Numbered from the stretch's first letter, positions 9,179-18,351 are shown. The stretch is DNA of 33,819 nt from Bacteroidota bacterium (GCA_020437385.1 JAGQWL010000270.1:1-33819), one strand, 5' to 3'. Notes: generated by a model not told the origin, from the letters alone. Numbers and translations are program-made.

Positions 9179-9580
9179 ATGCGATTTGTCGTACCCCTAC
9201 TGTTCATCGGCCTGATGCTGAGCGTTGCCGTTCCGAACGGCGCCGCCCAGGATCGCGACGTTGTGAAGTCGATCGAACGCGCGCTCAACAAGGGCGACGT
9301 GCCGGGGCTGCTGGCATTCGGCTCGGATCGTATTGCCGTCGCGGTGTTCGGTGAGGCGCGTGAATACAGCCACTCCCAGGCCGAGTACGTCCTGAAGGAT
9401 TTCTTCAAGACGCACCGCGTTACATCGTTCTCGTTTGATGATCGATCGCAGACCGACAGGGGCATGTTCGTCCAGGGCCGGCTGCGCTACCGCGGTGCCG
9501 ATGAGCCCCTCCAGGTGTTCGTCAGACTGCGCATGCGATCGGACGAGTGGGAGCTTCGCGAGATCATTATTCGGAAGTAA
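9179..9580 (+). CDS. Secreted DUF4783-like protein
   Basis: The 133-aa product starts at the ATG at 9179, which places a signal peptide at residues 1-23 (cleavage near GAA before Gln24). The in-frame extension upstream to 8744 is not protein-like and overlaps the divergent promoter region. The mature part is a small alpha+beta domain: an N-terminal helix with 'ALNKGDVPGLLAF', then YSHSQAEYVLKDFF, and alternating strands ending WELREIIIRK. This pattern matches DUF4783, a family of small periplasmic or secreted proteins mostly in Bacteroidota with an NTF2-like appearance. Function is unknown. It is followed after about 57 nt by the large histidine kinase on the same strand, so a link to sensing at the envelope is possible but unproven. 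Confidence 0.8.
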   Translation: MRFVVPLLFIGLMLSVAVPNGAAQDRDVVKSIERALNKGDVPGLLAFGSDRIAVAVFGEAREYSHSQAEYVLKDFFKTHRVTSFSFDDRSQTDRGMFVQGRLRYRGADEPLQVFVRLRMRSDEWELREIIIRK

Positions 9581-9636
9581 TATCCGGGCAGCCGCTTGCC
9601 CGCCCACTTCGCCACCGTTTCAAATTTCCGCGTCCC

Positions 9637-12600
9637 GTGAACCGCCGATTCTGGATCTTCGGACTACTGATCGCGCTCCTCGCGCCGGCGACGCTGCTGA
9701 TTCGGAACGCCCGCATCGACGCGCTGAACCGGCATGAAGACGCACTCCGGGCTGCGGCGGTCACAGACGCTTACCGGCTGATCGACGATGATCTGCGCGC
9801 GATTCAACTGCAGATGCTCGCGATTGGCAGCGACATCGCCGGGGAAGAAGCCGTTCGTCGGGGACTCGATGCTGCCCGCTCCGTCGACGGTCCGACAACC
9901 GATCCGTCGCTCGTGGACTTCGTCGCGGGTCTCTCGCTCCCAGATCAGCTCTCGATCGAACTGTACACGCCGGTTCCGAAGCTTGTCGCCTGGCTTGGCG
10001 CCTCCATGCCGATGGACGACGCACCCGCGCAGCCGCAGTTCCTCGACCGGTACGTGACCGCCGTGGCAACGGACGGTGACCGCCGGGACGCACTCGCGAT
10101 CTGGGTGCCGGTTCGCGACGGCCCCACCGTCTACGGCGTTGTGCGGGTCCTCCGGATTCTCCGGTCGATCCCACCCGTGCAGAATACGTTTCTGCAGGAC
10201 TACGACATTACCGACACGTGGTCGCGCAAAACGCATCTCGAGCTTCGGACCGTGTACTCCGCTCCGTTCGATGACCTGCTCCCGGCGACCGGCGATGTGC
10301 GCCTGCTGCAGGGCATCGATGGCCGGTCTCTCGGACGCGTTTTTGTCGACCGCCCGGGAGGCGAATTGTTGATCCGGAACGTTCGGGATCGCTACGATGC
10401 GGTCGCCGGATTCTGGGTTGCGCTTGCGTTTGCCTGGGTCCTCGCCGGAGCAGCTGCCGCTTACCGCAAGGCAGCCCGGGTCGAGCGTCTTTCCCGCGTC
10501 TCCATCCGGTTCACGATTCTCATTGGTCTGCTCATCGGCTACCGATACGTGCTGCTGACGCTCGATCTTCCGAATCGCCTGCAGCGCGGCAAGTCGCCAC
10601 TGGCGCCGCTCTACGATCCGGTTCATCTGGCATCGACCCTTTTCGAAGGTGCCATGCGCTCGATCGGCGACGTGCTGCTCTCGTCCATCTTCGTTGCGGT
10701 CGCCGGGCTCGCCTTTTTTCATTTTTCGGCGACGATACTCGCCAGGACCGGTGAGGCGAAGCAATCGGATTCGTCGCGCGGTCGTCTTGCCGCCACCGCC
10801 CTCATTGTGCTGTCGTCGGTGCTTGTGACGTCCGTCGTGGTGATCCTGACGCGGGTCAGCAGCCAGGTCATCACAGACAGCACACTGGACTTCTTTTCGC
10901 GGACGGGGCTGCTGCCGGAAAACCTGGTGCTGATCGTCTTCGTGTCGCTGATTCTACTCGGCGCCGGCACCGCAATCCTTTTCGCGGCCGGAATGATGGG
11001 GTTGATCTCCGGCTATCGATCCTACAGCGCGAACGGTGGGGCGGGCATCGCAAGGCTGCTCATCCCGATCGCGCTTTCGCTTGCGGTCGTTGCGTTGGTG
11101 GCCGCAAAGGCGGAACTGTTTGTTCGCGCGGCGCCGTGGGTGGGGCCAACTGTGATCGCGCTTCTTATCGGAGCCGGGCTCCTGACGTTCCGTTGGGCCG
11201 CGGTCGGGATACGCGCGCTCACCCTGCGAAACATCCTCCTCGCGATCTTCTGGATCACCGCAATCGTGTATCCGCTTCTGTTTCGCGGATTGGAGCAGCA
11301 ACGGCGCAACCGGCTCGTCGACGCGGTCGAGTCTTTCGATGACGGGCGGGACCCACGCGTGTTGTTCGCAATCGATCGGATCCTCCTCGACGCAGTCGAT
11401 AACGACGCGCTTCGCGCGGAGCTTGCCGACGCCGAGGTGGGCCCTCCGCAGAACGAGTCGGATCGCGTTCGAAGCTCGTCGGCAGATTCGATCGCGACAA
11501 ATATTCTCCGCCGGTCGCTTCTCGCGTCCATGGGAGCCTACGAGGTCAGCCTCACCATTCTCGATGCCTCGGAAAACCCGATCGGCCGATATTATGAGGC
11601 CGATCAGCGCCTTACAACCTCAGCCCTCGCGGAGCTCGAGCGAAACGACTTCGAGATCATGAAGGAGATGCGCGAGGATTCCGATGTGTCGGGGCCGCTC
11701 GTGGAGCCGATGACCGGCCGCCGGGAGCGGGAGCGCTTCAGGTACCAGGGTATTGCACCGGTTGATGCAGACGACATGACGATCGGATGGGTGATGGCAA
11801 GCGCCGAGCCCCGCAGCGTCGTGGAAGAAGCTGTCACGCCGTTCCCGCGGGTCCTCGTTCCCGCCGGATTCTACGGCAACCTCGAGGGCGATGTGTCGCT
11901 GGCGGAATTCCGCGACGGCGTGCTCGTGCGAAACACGGGCAGCGGGTTTGGCAGGTACCGGCTCTCAGAAGACGCGCGCCGCGAACTCACGACGGAAGCG
12001 GATGTCTGGCGTCGCGAGATCGACAGGGGAAAGGTCTACGACACCTATTACCACCGCCGGCCGGGGAGCGGTACAATCGGGCAGGGTTCAGACATCGTAC
12101 TGGCATCGAGACTTCAGGCCATCACCGTGTTCGACCACCTCTATTATCTGCTCCGCCTCACGGTGTCCGGACTGTTCCTTGGAATCCCGCTCTACATCTT
12201 CGGGTTGTTCCGTCGCCGGCTCGCCGGACTGCTTCCTGCGCCGGAGGTGCGGTTCCGCGACAAGGTGTTGAACGCGTTCTTCGCGGTCGGACTCATCACC
12301 GTCGCGGCGATGGGCTTCGTGGGTCTTCAGGTCGTCACTGGAGAGAATGAGCGGGCGATCGAGAGCTGGCTGAAGCAGCATCTCGAGCGCGTGGAGAAGA
12401 CGCTCTTTCTCGAAGCGCAAGCGGGCGAGCTGGCCTACAGTGTCATGGACCGGACGTCGATCGACTCCCTTGCCGCGCGCGTCGGGCTCGACCTCAATCT
12501 CTACCGCGGCACCGAGTTGGTTGCCAGCAGCCGCCCGCAGTTGGTGGAGGACGGCCTGATCGACGAACGCCTTCCGATGCCTGCGTACAAGGCGCTGTTT

Positions 12601-13728
12601 TTTGATGGATTCCGTTTCACGGCCACCGAGGAGAATATCGGGACGTTCACGTATCCGGCAGGCTTTCGCGCGCTGACGAACGAGGAGGGCAAACCGTATT
12701 ACGTGTTGTCTGTCCCGACGCTTCCCGAGCAGGAACGGATCGAAGAGGAGCGCGCGCGCACGGTCGCCTACCTGTTTGGGGCACTCCTACTGCTTGTCAT
12801 CGTCGTGCTCGTCACGGCATCGATCCTCGCGAACGCGCTCACGAGGCCGATCATGCGACTGCGCCAGGGCCTCGAGGCGGTTTCGCGCGGCCAGTTTACG
12901 CGGATCACGCCGTTCGAGTCGCGAGATGAGTTCGGAGAACTCGTGCGAACGTTCAACAGCATGCAGGATCAGCTCGCGGACAGTCGGGTGAAGGTTGCCC
13001 AGCAGGAGCGGCAGCTCGCCTGGCGGGAAATGGCGCGGCAGGTTGCCCACGAGATCAAGAACCCGCTCACACCGATGAAGCTTTCGATTCAGTATCTCCG
13101 AAGATCGTTTGATTCGGAGAAGGATCGGGACTCGGCGGAATTCGGCAGTCTCTTCAAACGCATCACGACCACACTGGTCGAGCAGATCGACGCGCTGGCA
13201 CGCATCGCCAACGAGTTCTCGACGTTTGCGCGGATGCCCCAGCGCGTCATCGAAGATCTCGACTTGAACGAGGTCGTACGAGAAGCAGCGACGCTGATGG
13301 AGGCAGAGGAGGGAATATCGATCCGCGTGAAACTGTTCGACCGCCCACTGGTCGTCAAGGCAGATCGCGAGGAACTCCGCCGCATCTACATCAACCTGAT
13401 CAAGAATGGTATCCAGGCTGTTCCCGATAGCCGGCAGGGAAAGATTGAGATTGTGACACGTGCGGAACGCGCAAACGACGAATCAGGCAGCGCGATGGCG
13501 TACAGCGAGGTCAAGGACAATGGCGCTGGAATTCCCTCTGAGCTGCAGGAGAAGATCTTCGAGCCGAACTTCTCGACAAAAACGAGTGGGACGGGCCTCG
13601 GATTGGCGATTGTCCGCAAGAGCATCGAAGATCTGAACGGGGAGATCGGCTTCGAGACGCGGACGGGCAGGGGGACAACCTTCTGGATCCGGCTTCCCCT
13701 GACACACGATGACGAACCCGCGTCGTAA
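9637..13728 (+). CDS. Large multi-TM sensor histidine kinase (NtrY-like core)
   Basis: The 1363-aa reading begins at the GTG at 9637, just before the first membrane segment. An earlier GTG at 9547 would overlap the upstream gene and adds a non-membrane leader. By eye there are about 12 membrane segments: one near 5-22, eight clustered at 258-549, then near 835-858, 880-900 and 1045-1068. Two probable extracytoplasmic regions lie between them (about 550-834 and 901-1044), plus one after TM1. The cytoplasmic part has a HAMP domain (about 1068-1120), a HisKA H-box AHEIKNPLTPMKLS with His1138, and a HATPase_c domain: N-box INLIKNG, G1 DNGAGIP, F-box FEPNFSTK, G2 GTGLGLAI. The H-box matches NtrY-type kinases. 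The family phosphorylates a response regulator, but none is encoded in this window. The signal sensed is unknown, and the membrane region is far larger than in NtrY proper. Confidence 0.9.
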   Translation: MNRRFWIFGLLIALLAPATLLIRNARIDALNRHEDALRAAAVTDAYRLIDDDLRAIQLQMLAIGSDIAGEEAVRRGLDAARSVDGPTTDPSLVDFVAGLSLPDQLSIELYTPVPKLVAWLGASMPMDDAPAQPQFLDRYVTAVATDGDRRDALAIWVPVRDGPTVYGVVRVLRILRSIPPVQNTFLQDYDITDTWSRKTHLELRTVYSAPFDDLLPATGDVRLLQGIDGRSLGRVFVDRPGGELLIRNVRDRYDAVAGFWVALAFAWVLAGAAAAYRKAARVERLSRVSIRFTILIGLLIGYRYVLLTLDLPNRLQRGKSPLAPLYDPVHLASTLFEGAMRSIGDVLLSSIFVAVAGLAFFHFSATILARTGEAKQSDSSRGRLAATALIVLSSVLVTSVVVILTRVSSQVITDSTLDFFSRTGLLPENLVLIVFVSLILLGAGTAILFAAGMMGLISGYRSYSANGGAGIARLLIPIALSLAVVALVAAKAELFVRAAPWVGPTVIALLIGAGLLTFRWAAVGIRALTLRNILLAIFWITAIVYPLLFRGLEQQRRNRLVDAVESFDDGRDPRVLFAIDRILLDAVDNDALRAELADAEVGPPQNESDRVRSSSADSIATNILRRSLLASMGAYEVSLTILDASENPIGRYYEADQRLTTSALAELERNDFEIMKEMREDSDVSGPLVEPMTGRRERERFRYQGIAPVDADDMTIGWVMASAEPRSVVEEAVTPFPRVLVPAGFYGNLEGDVSLAEFRDGVLVRNTGSGFGRYRLSEDARRELTTEADVWRREIDRGKVYDTYYHRRPGSGTIGQGSDIVLASRLQAITVFDHLYYLLRLTVSGLFLGIPLYIFGLFRRRLAGLLPAPEVRFRDKVLNAFFAVGLITVAAMGFVGLQVVTGENERAIESWLKQHLERVEKTLFLEAQAGELAYSVMDRTSIDSLAARVGLDLNLYRGTELVASSRPQLVEDGLIDERLPMPAYKALFFDGFRFTATEENIGTFTYPAGFRALTNEEGKPYYVLSVPTLPEQERIEEERARTVAYLFGALLLLVIVVLVTASILANALTRPIMRLRQGLEAVSRGQFTRITPFESRDEFGELVRTFNSMQDQLADSRVKVAQQERQLAWREMARQVAHEIKNPLTPMKLSIQYLRRSFDSEKDRDSAEFGSLFKRITTTLVEQIDALARIANEFSTFARMPQRVIEDLDLNEVVREAATLMEAEEGISIRVKLFDRPLVVKADREELRRIYINLIKNGIQAVPDSRQGKIEIVTRAERANDESGSAMAYSEVKDNGAGIPSELQEKIFEPNFSTKTSGTGLGLAIVRKSIEDLNGEIGFETRTGRGTTFWIRLPLTHDDEPAS

Positions 13729-13798
13729 GTTGAGGGACGACGAAGCGTTTGTGGATTTCAACTGCGGCACAACCCGTGAGGAACTTCCCGGTCTGCAA

Positions 13799-13805
13799 TA
13801 TATTG
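13799..13805 (+). promoter_or_regulatory. Possible -7 element before trkA
   Basis: TATATTG lies 41 nt upstream of the trkA ATG in a 118-nt gap after the kinase gene and resembles the Bacteroidota -7 consensus TAnnTTTG. There is no convincing TTTG at the expected -33 position, so trkA could equally be read through from the kinase gene. The hexamer CACGTG follows at 13815-13820. Confidence 0.2.
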
Positions 13806-13846
13806 ACGCGGGTCACGTGCGGGAAACCACCGGTCACTCACTCTAG

Positions 13847-15196
13847 ATGAAAGTAATTGTTATTGGTGCGGGAGAAGTAGGATTTGATGTCGCCCGTATT
13901 CTGTCCATTGATCAGCATGACGTCGTCGTCATCGACACGGACCCGGACGCACTCGAAAGTGTTGGCGACCGCCTTGATGTCCTGACGATTCAGGGAAACG
14001 GCACTTCCGCCGCAGTCCTCGAAGAAGCCGGTATTCGAAAGGCCGATCTGCTCGTTGCCGTTGCGGCCATCGACGAGGTGAACATCATCTCGTGCATGAT
14101 GGCCAATCGGATGGGCGTCGGAACCACCGTCGCGCGTGTCCGATCTGCCGAGCTGACCCGGGATAAGTCGGTTCTCAGCGCGAAGGACCTCGGTATTGAC
14201 CTCATCATCCGTCCCGAAGAAAGCGCGGCAAGTGAAGTCGTCGGCCTGATCAAACGGGCGAGCGCGACCGACACGCTCACGTTTATCGACGGACACATGC
14301 AGCTCGTCGGTCTCCGGCTCGACGCGGATTGCCCGCTCGACGGTACGCCGGTCTCCGAATTACCCGGAATGCTTCCGAAGTATGAATTTCGGATTGCGGC
14401 GATCGTGCGGGGTGTCCGTACGATTATTCCGAAGGGAAAGGATGTGCTCAAGAAGAACGACCAGGTATTCATCTTCGCGCGGCCGAAGAACATGCCCCAC
14501 GTGATTCGACTGATGGGCAAGCGGGAAGACAAGATTCAGAACGTGATGATCATGGGTGGTACCGAGATCGGCGCCATGATTGCTGAGGAGCTGAGCGAGG
14601 AGCGCAACAAGCGGGTGAAGTTGATCGAGCCCAATCGGGAGCAAGCCGAACATCGCGCCGAGCAGCTCCCGTCGGTTCTCGTCATCCACGGGAGCGAGAC
14701 CGACATCGATCTGCTGGCCGCGGAAGGGCTTGGTGAGATGGACGCGTTTATTGCGATCACCGAGGACGAGGAATCGAACCTTGTCACATGCCTTCTGGCG
14801 AAGCACCTGGGGGTTAGCAAAACAGTGGCGCTCCTGTCGAAGACGGCCTACGTTCCGATCAGTCAGTCGATCGGGCTTGACGCTGCCGTCAGCCGAAAGC
14901 TCGCCGTGTCCAGGGAGATCATGCGCTTCCTGCGCGGCAAACACGTACTGAGTGTCGCCACCGTTCGCGGGCTCGATGCGGAGATCCTCGAGCTTCAGGC
15001 TGAGCCGCGAAGCCCCATCACCCGCGGATCGCTCGGCGAGCTGCGGCTGCCAAGCGGTATGTTGATCGCCGCCGTCGACCATGGCAACAAGAGCGAGGTT
15101 GCGATGGGGCAAACGGAAATCAGCGCCGGCGACCGCGTGATCGTGTTTGTTCTGCCATCCGTCGTGTCCCAGGCGGAAAAACTGTTCCTCAGTTAG
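13847..15196 (+). CDS. trkA: Trk potassium uptake regulatory protein TrkA
   Basis: The 449-aa product is a cytoplasmic, nucleotide-binding gating subunit of the Trk/Ktr potassium transporter. It has the full double-RCK plan. The first Rossmann TrkA-N domain carries GAGEVG at 7-12 and acidic VVIDTD at the end of the second strand. The first TrkA-C domain spans about 140-220. The second TrkA-N has GGTEIG near 237-242 and KLIEPN, and the second TrkA-C ends at 449. Length fits two-repeat TrkA (about 450-460 aa) rather than single-repeat KtrA. The trkH channel gene follows 21 nt downstream, so the two are one operon. No strong Shine-Dalgarno sequence precedes the ATG. Confidence 0.96.
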   Translation: MKVIVIGAGEVGFDVARILSIDQHDVVVIDTDPDALESVGDRLDVLTIQGNGTSAAVLEEAGIRKADLLVAVAAIDEVNIISCMMANRMGVGTTVARVRSAELTRDKSVLSAKDLGIDLIIRPEESAASEVVGLIKRASATDTLTFIDGHMQLVGLRLDADCPLDGTPVSELPGMLPKYEFRIAAIVRGVRTIIPKGKDVLKKNDQVFIFARPKNMPHVIRLMGKREDKIQNVMIMGGTEIGAMIAEELSEERNKRVKLIEPNREQAEHRAEQLPSVLVIHGSETDIDLLAAEGLGEMDAFIAITEDEESNLVTCLLAKHLGVSKTVALLSKTAYVPISQSIGLDAAVSRKLAVSREIMRFLRGKHVLSVATVRGLDAEILELQAEPRSPITRGSLGELRLPSGMLIAAVDHGNKSEVAMGQTEISAGDRVIVFVLPSVVSQAEKLFLS

Positions 15197-15217
15197 CGGC
15201 CTCGAATCGGGATTCTC

Positions 15218-16720
15218 ATGGTACTCAACCTGAAGGCGGTTGCCGGCACCCTCGGCGTTCTATTGTTCTTCCTCGGCGTTGCACTCGTTGCGCCGATGGT
15301 CGTCGGGCTCATCTACCATGAACCGACCTGGTGGACCTTTGGCGCTACGGCCATCGGTTCGATGATTGCAGGCGGACTGTTGTGGCGGTACTGGGGGCGC
15401 GACCTCGAACAGCTCAAGATTCGGGAAGGCTTTGCGATTGTCGCGCTCGCGTGGTTTGTCCTGTCGCTGGTGGGGGGACTTCCCTTCGTACTCGGCGGCG
15501 TGCTGGAGTCGTACACGGACGCGTTCTTCGAGACGATGTCCGGATTTACCACAACCGGAGCGTCGATCCTCGGTGGTGCGAACACGCCGAATATCGAGGA
15601 CATTCCCGCGTCGTTTCTGTTCTGGAGGAGCCTTGCGCACTGGATGGGCGGCATGGGCATCATCGTGCTTACGCTCGCGATCCTGCCGATCCTGGGCGTT
15701 GGCGGCATGCAGCTCTTCAAGGCTGAGGTGCCGGGGCCGACGGCGGACAAACTGACGCCGCGCGTTCGAGAGACAGCCCGTCGGCTGTGGTACATCTACG
15801 TCGGGATCACCGTCGTCGAGATTCTGTTGCTTCTTCCCGCGATGAGTCCGTTCGACGCAATCAACCATGCGTTTGCCACAATGGCGACGGGTGGTTTTTC
15901 AACGCGGAACGCGTCGATCGCGGCCTACAACTCGCCGTACATCGAGTGGGTCATAACGGTGTTCATGTTCCTGGCGGGGATGAACTTCACCCTGCACTAC
16001 CGCATGTTGAAGGGCGATGCTCTTCTATGCTTCCGCAACACGGAGCTCCGGGCCTACACGGGCATCACCATCATCGCAACCCTTGCCGTCGCGTTGACCG
16101 TCTGGGCGCCGGTGATGAACGTGTCAGGCTTGGTCACCGACGCGTTTGCCGGCTACGCCTCGTTTGCGGATGCGATCCGGGAGGCTGCCTTTCAGGTGAT
16201 CTCGATCGTGACCACGACGGGTTTCGCGGCCGCCGATTACGAGGTCTGGCCGACGTTTGCTATCGGGGTTGTGTTCGTGCTCTTCTTCATCGGCGGCATG
16301 GCGGGGTCGACCGGCGGCGGCATCAAGGTGATCCGCCACGTGCTGCTTTTCCAGAATTCGTTTCGAGAGATCCGTCAGCTGATCCACCCGCACGCGGTCA
16401 TTCCGCTTCGCGTGTCCGGGAAGGTGGTTTCGCAGGACGTCATGCGGAACGTGTTGTCGTTCTCGGTGCTGTACCTCGGCCTTGTCTCGTTCGGTACACT
16501 CGCGATGTCGTTGTTCGGGCTCGACCTGCTGAGTGCACTCGGCGCGTCCCTGTCTTCGGTTGGAAACGTCGGCCCTGCGTTCGGATCCCTCGGTCCGGTC
16601 GAGAACTATGCGCACGTGCCGGCGATGGGGAAATGGTTTCTGGCCCTGCTCATGATGGCCGGTCGTCTCGAGGTTTTCACCGTCCTGATTCTTTTTGTGC
16701 CGTCGTTCTGGCGCCGTTGA
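15218..16720 (+). CDS. trkH: Trk potassium uptake channel TrkH
   Basis: The 500-aa inner-membrane protein is the potassium-translocating subunit partnered with TrkA. Four repeats of the membrane-pore-membrane unit are visible through their selectivity-filter segments: TTTGAS near 110-115, ATGGFST near 222-228, TTTGFAA near 332-338, and GNVGPAFG near 449-456. Each carries the key filter glycine. GSTGGGIK before the last unit matches the intramembrane loop typical of the TrkH/KtrB superfamily. Length is as expected for TrkH (about 480-500 aa). It lies 21 nt after trkA and is presumably co-translated with it. The next gene on the same strand starts 176 nt downstream after a structured leader. 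Confidence 0.96.
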   Translation: MVLNLKAVAGTLGVLLFFLGVALVAPMVVGLIYHEPTWWTFGATAIGSMIAGGLLWRYWGRDLEQLKIREGFAIVALAWFVLSLVGGLPFVLGGVLESYTDAFFETMSGFTTTGASILGGANTPNIEDIPASFLFWRSLAHWMGGMGIIVLTLAILPILGVGGMQLFKAEVPGPTADKLTPRVRETARRLWYIYVGITVVEILLLLPAMSPFDAINHAFATMATGGFSTRNASIAAYNSPYIEWVITVFMFLAGMNFTLHYRMLKGDALLCFRNTELRAYTGITIIATLAVALTVWAPVMNVSGLVTDAFAGYASFADAIREAAFQVISIVTTTGFAAADYEVWPTFAIGVVFVLFFIGGMAGSTGGGIKVIRHVLLFQNSFREIRQLIHPHAVIPLRVSGKVVSQDVMRNVLSFSVLYLGLVSFGTLAMSLFGLDLLSALGASLSSVGNVGPAFGSLGPVENYAHVPAMGKWFLALLMMAGRLEVFTVLILFVPSFWRR

Positions 16721-16741
16721 GCGACGGGTCCACGCCTGATT

Positions 16742-16838
16742 CCGGGCAGGTCCTCATTTGCAGACCGCTGGCGGTGAAATTCCTACACCGCCGTACAAGC
16801 TTTTCCCGCTGGCAAGTAAGTGCGGATTTGGGTTAGAT
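16742..16838 (+). promoter_or_regulatory. Structured leader with FMN-riboswitch-like motifs (uncertain)
   Basis: The 176-nt gap before the flavoprotein gene contains GGCGGTG (16770-16776) perfectly complementary to CACCGCC (16786-16792), and the loop completes GGTGAAATTCC (16773-16783). That string is a conserved element of FMN (RFN) aptamers, and also occurs in cobalamin aptamers. It is followed by TACACCGCCGTA, near the RFN 'ACCGGCGGU' segment, and preceded by CGGGCAGG. Further on, AGTGCGGATTTGGGTTAGAT (16819-16838) recalls the RFN 3' end 'AGUCCGGAUGGGAGAAGAU'. The second half-helix and the P1 pairing of a normal RFN are not found, so this is at best a degenerate or novel variant and may be coincidence. 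ACCG at 16764-16767 can also pair with CGGT at 16772-16775, giving a competing fold. Confidence 0.25.
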
Positions 16839-16896
16839 CGCTGTTGTGCTGCGCATCCGCGCAGGATATCGACGAAACATAACAGAGGTTCGGCCC

Positions 16897-18351
16897 ATGG
16901 CACGTCTCGTGATCCTCGGAGCGGGAATTGGAGGCCACACAGCCGCGCTGCACGCCCGGCACAAGCTCGGAAAGCAGCACGAGGTTGTTGTGATCACTCC
17001 GAACAGCAAGTGGAACTGGATACCCTCCAATATCTGGGTCGGGGTCGGGTGGATGAAACCGGAACAGGTTACCTTCGAGCTTGCGCCTGTGTATGCGAAG
17101 CTCGGCATCTCCTTTCATCAGGCGAAAGCGGTATCGATCCATCCCGAGGGCAACGACAAAAGCGCGACGCCCTACGTGACGATCGAATACACCGATCCCT
17201 CGAAGTCCGGCACGAAGGAAACCATCACCTACGACTTTCTCATCAACGCGACCGGGCCGCGACTGAAGTTTGATGCGACGCCCGGCCTCGGACCAACCGG
17301 CAACAGCCTTTCCGTCTGCACCTACGGACACGCGTCCGAAACCGCGGGCGTACTGGCTGAGATGATCGAGCGGATGCGCAAGGGCGAACGGAAGAAGTTC
17401 CTTGTGGGCACCGGTCACGGAACATGTACCTGCCAGGGCGCTGCATTCGAGTACGCACTCAATCTTGAGTTCGAACTGCAGAAGGCGGGCGTTCGGGACA
17501 AGGCAGACATCACCTGGATATCCAACGAGGAAGAGCTCGGTGATTTTGGTGTGGGTGGCATGCACATCAAACGCGGCGGGTACGTGACGCACAGCCGGAT
17601 CTTTGCCGAGTCGCTCTTCACGGAGCGCGACCTTCACTGGATCACCCGGGCCCACGTGCAGAATGTTGGAGAGAATCAGATTTCGTACGAAACACTCGAC
17701 AACGAGGAAGGAACTGCGGACTTCGACTTTGCCATGCTGCTTCCGCCATTCTCCGGGGTCGGCCTGACCGCAATTGACAGGGATGGCGCAGACATCACGT
17801 CGAAGCTGTTCGCGCCGAACGGATTCATGAAGGTCGATGCGGATTACACGGCGAAGCCCTACGAACAGTGGAAGCCCACCGACTGGCCGTCGACGTATCA
17901 GAATCCCGACTATTCCAACATCTTCGCCGTTGGAATCGCGTTCGCGCCGCCCCACGCGATTTCGAGGCCGATGCAGAACGAGCGGGGCACCAAGATTTCG
18001 CCGACGCCGCCGCGAACGGGCATGCCGACCGGGGTGATGGCGCGCCTCGTCGCGTACAGCATCGCGGACATGATGAACGGCTCCGAACATCCGACCCACG
18101 AATCATCGATGGCGAACATGGGCGTGGCCTGCATCGCCTCGGCGGGCGCGGGTCTGTTCAACGGGACCGGCGTTACCATGACCATGTACCCGGTTATTCC
18201 GGACTTCCAACGATTTCCGAATACGGGAAGGGACCTTTCGTACACAAGTGGTAAGATCGGTCTTGCCGGTCACTGGTTGAAACACATCCTCCATCACGCC
18301 TTTCTCTACAAGGCAAAGGCAAAACCCTTCTGGCGAATTGTACCCGAGTAG
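16897..18351 (+). CDS. Sulfide:quinone oxidoreductase-like FAD flavoprotein
   Basis: The 484-aa product is read from the ATG at 16897, preceded by AGAGG at good spacing. The start at 16846 adds 17 residues before the dinucleotide fold. GAGIGGHTAAL (about 7-17) is the N-terminal FAD-binding Rossmann loop, and INATGPRLKFD marks the second dinucleotide region. Conserved-looking cysteines are Cys141 (SVCTYGHA), Cys177 and Cys179 (GTCTCQGAAFEY) and Cys412 (GVACIASAG). SQR enzymes use cysteines in comparable places for sulfide capture and a polysulfide bridge. They reduce membrane quinone with electrons from sulfide. The C-terminal segment HWLKHILHHAFLYKAKAKPFW looks like an amphipathic membrane-contact helix. 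SQR-like is the best fit, but a related NDH-2-type or flavocytochrome-c-type enzyme cannot be excluded. A 48-aa gene follows after 14 nt. Confidence 0.8.
   Translation: MARLVILGAGIGGHTAALHARHKLGKQHEVVVITPNSKWNWIPSNIWVGVGWMKPEQVTFELAPVYAKLGISFHQAKAVSIHPEGNDKSATPYVTIEYTDPSKSGTKETITYDFLINATGPRLKFDATPGLGPTGNSLSVCTYGHASETAGVLAEMIERMRKGERKKFLVGTGHGTCTCQGAAFEYALNLEFELQKAGVRDKADITWISNEEELGDFGVGGMHIKRGGYVTHSRIFAESLFTERDLHWITRAHVQNVGENQISYETLDNEEGTADFDFAMLLPPFSGVGLTAIDRDGADITSKLFAPNGFMKVDADYTAKPYEQWKPTDWPSTYQNPDYSNIFAVGIAFAPPHAISRPMQNERGTKISPTPPRTGMPTGVMARLVAYSIADMMNGSEHPTHESSMANMGVACIASAGAGLFNGTGVTMTMYPVIPDFQRFPNTGRDLSYTSGKIGLAGHWLKHILHHAFLYKAKAKPFWRIVPE

Noticed and set aside
9664-10764. 366-aa open frame on the minus strand
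   Set aside because: It is antisense to the membrane region of the histidine kinase and has Arg/Glu-rich shadow composition.
16783-18099. 438-aa open frame on the minus strand
   Set aside because: It is antisense to the SQR-like gene, whose flavoprotein motifs are clear. The antisense product shows no family motif.
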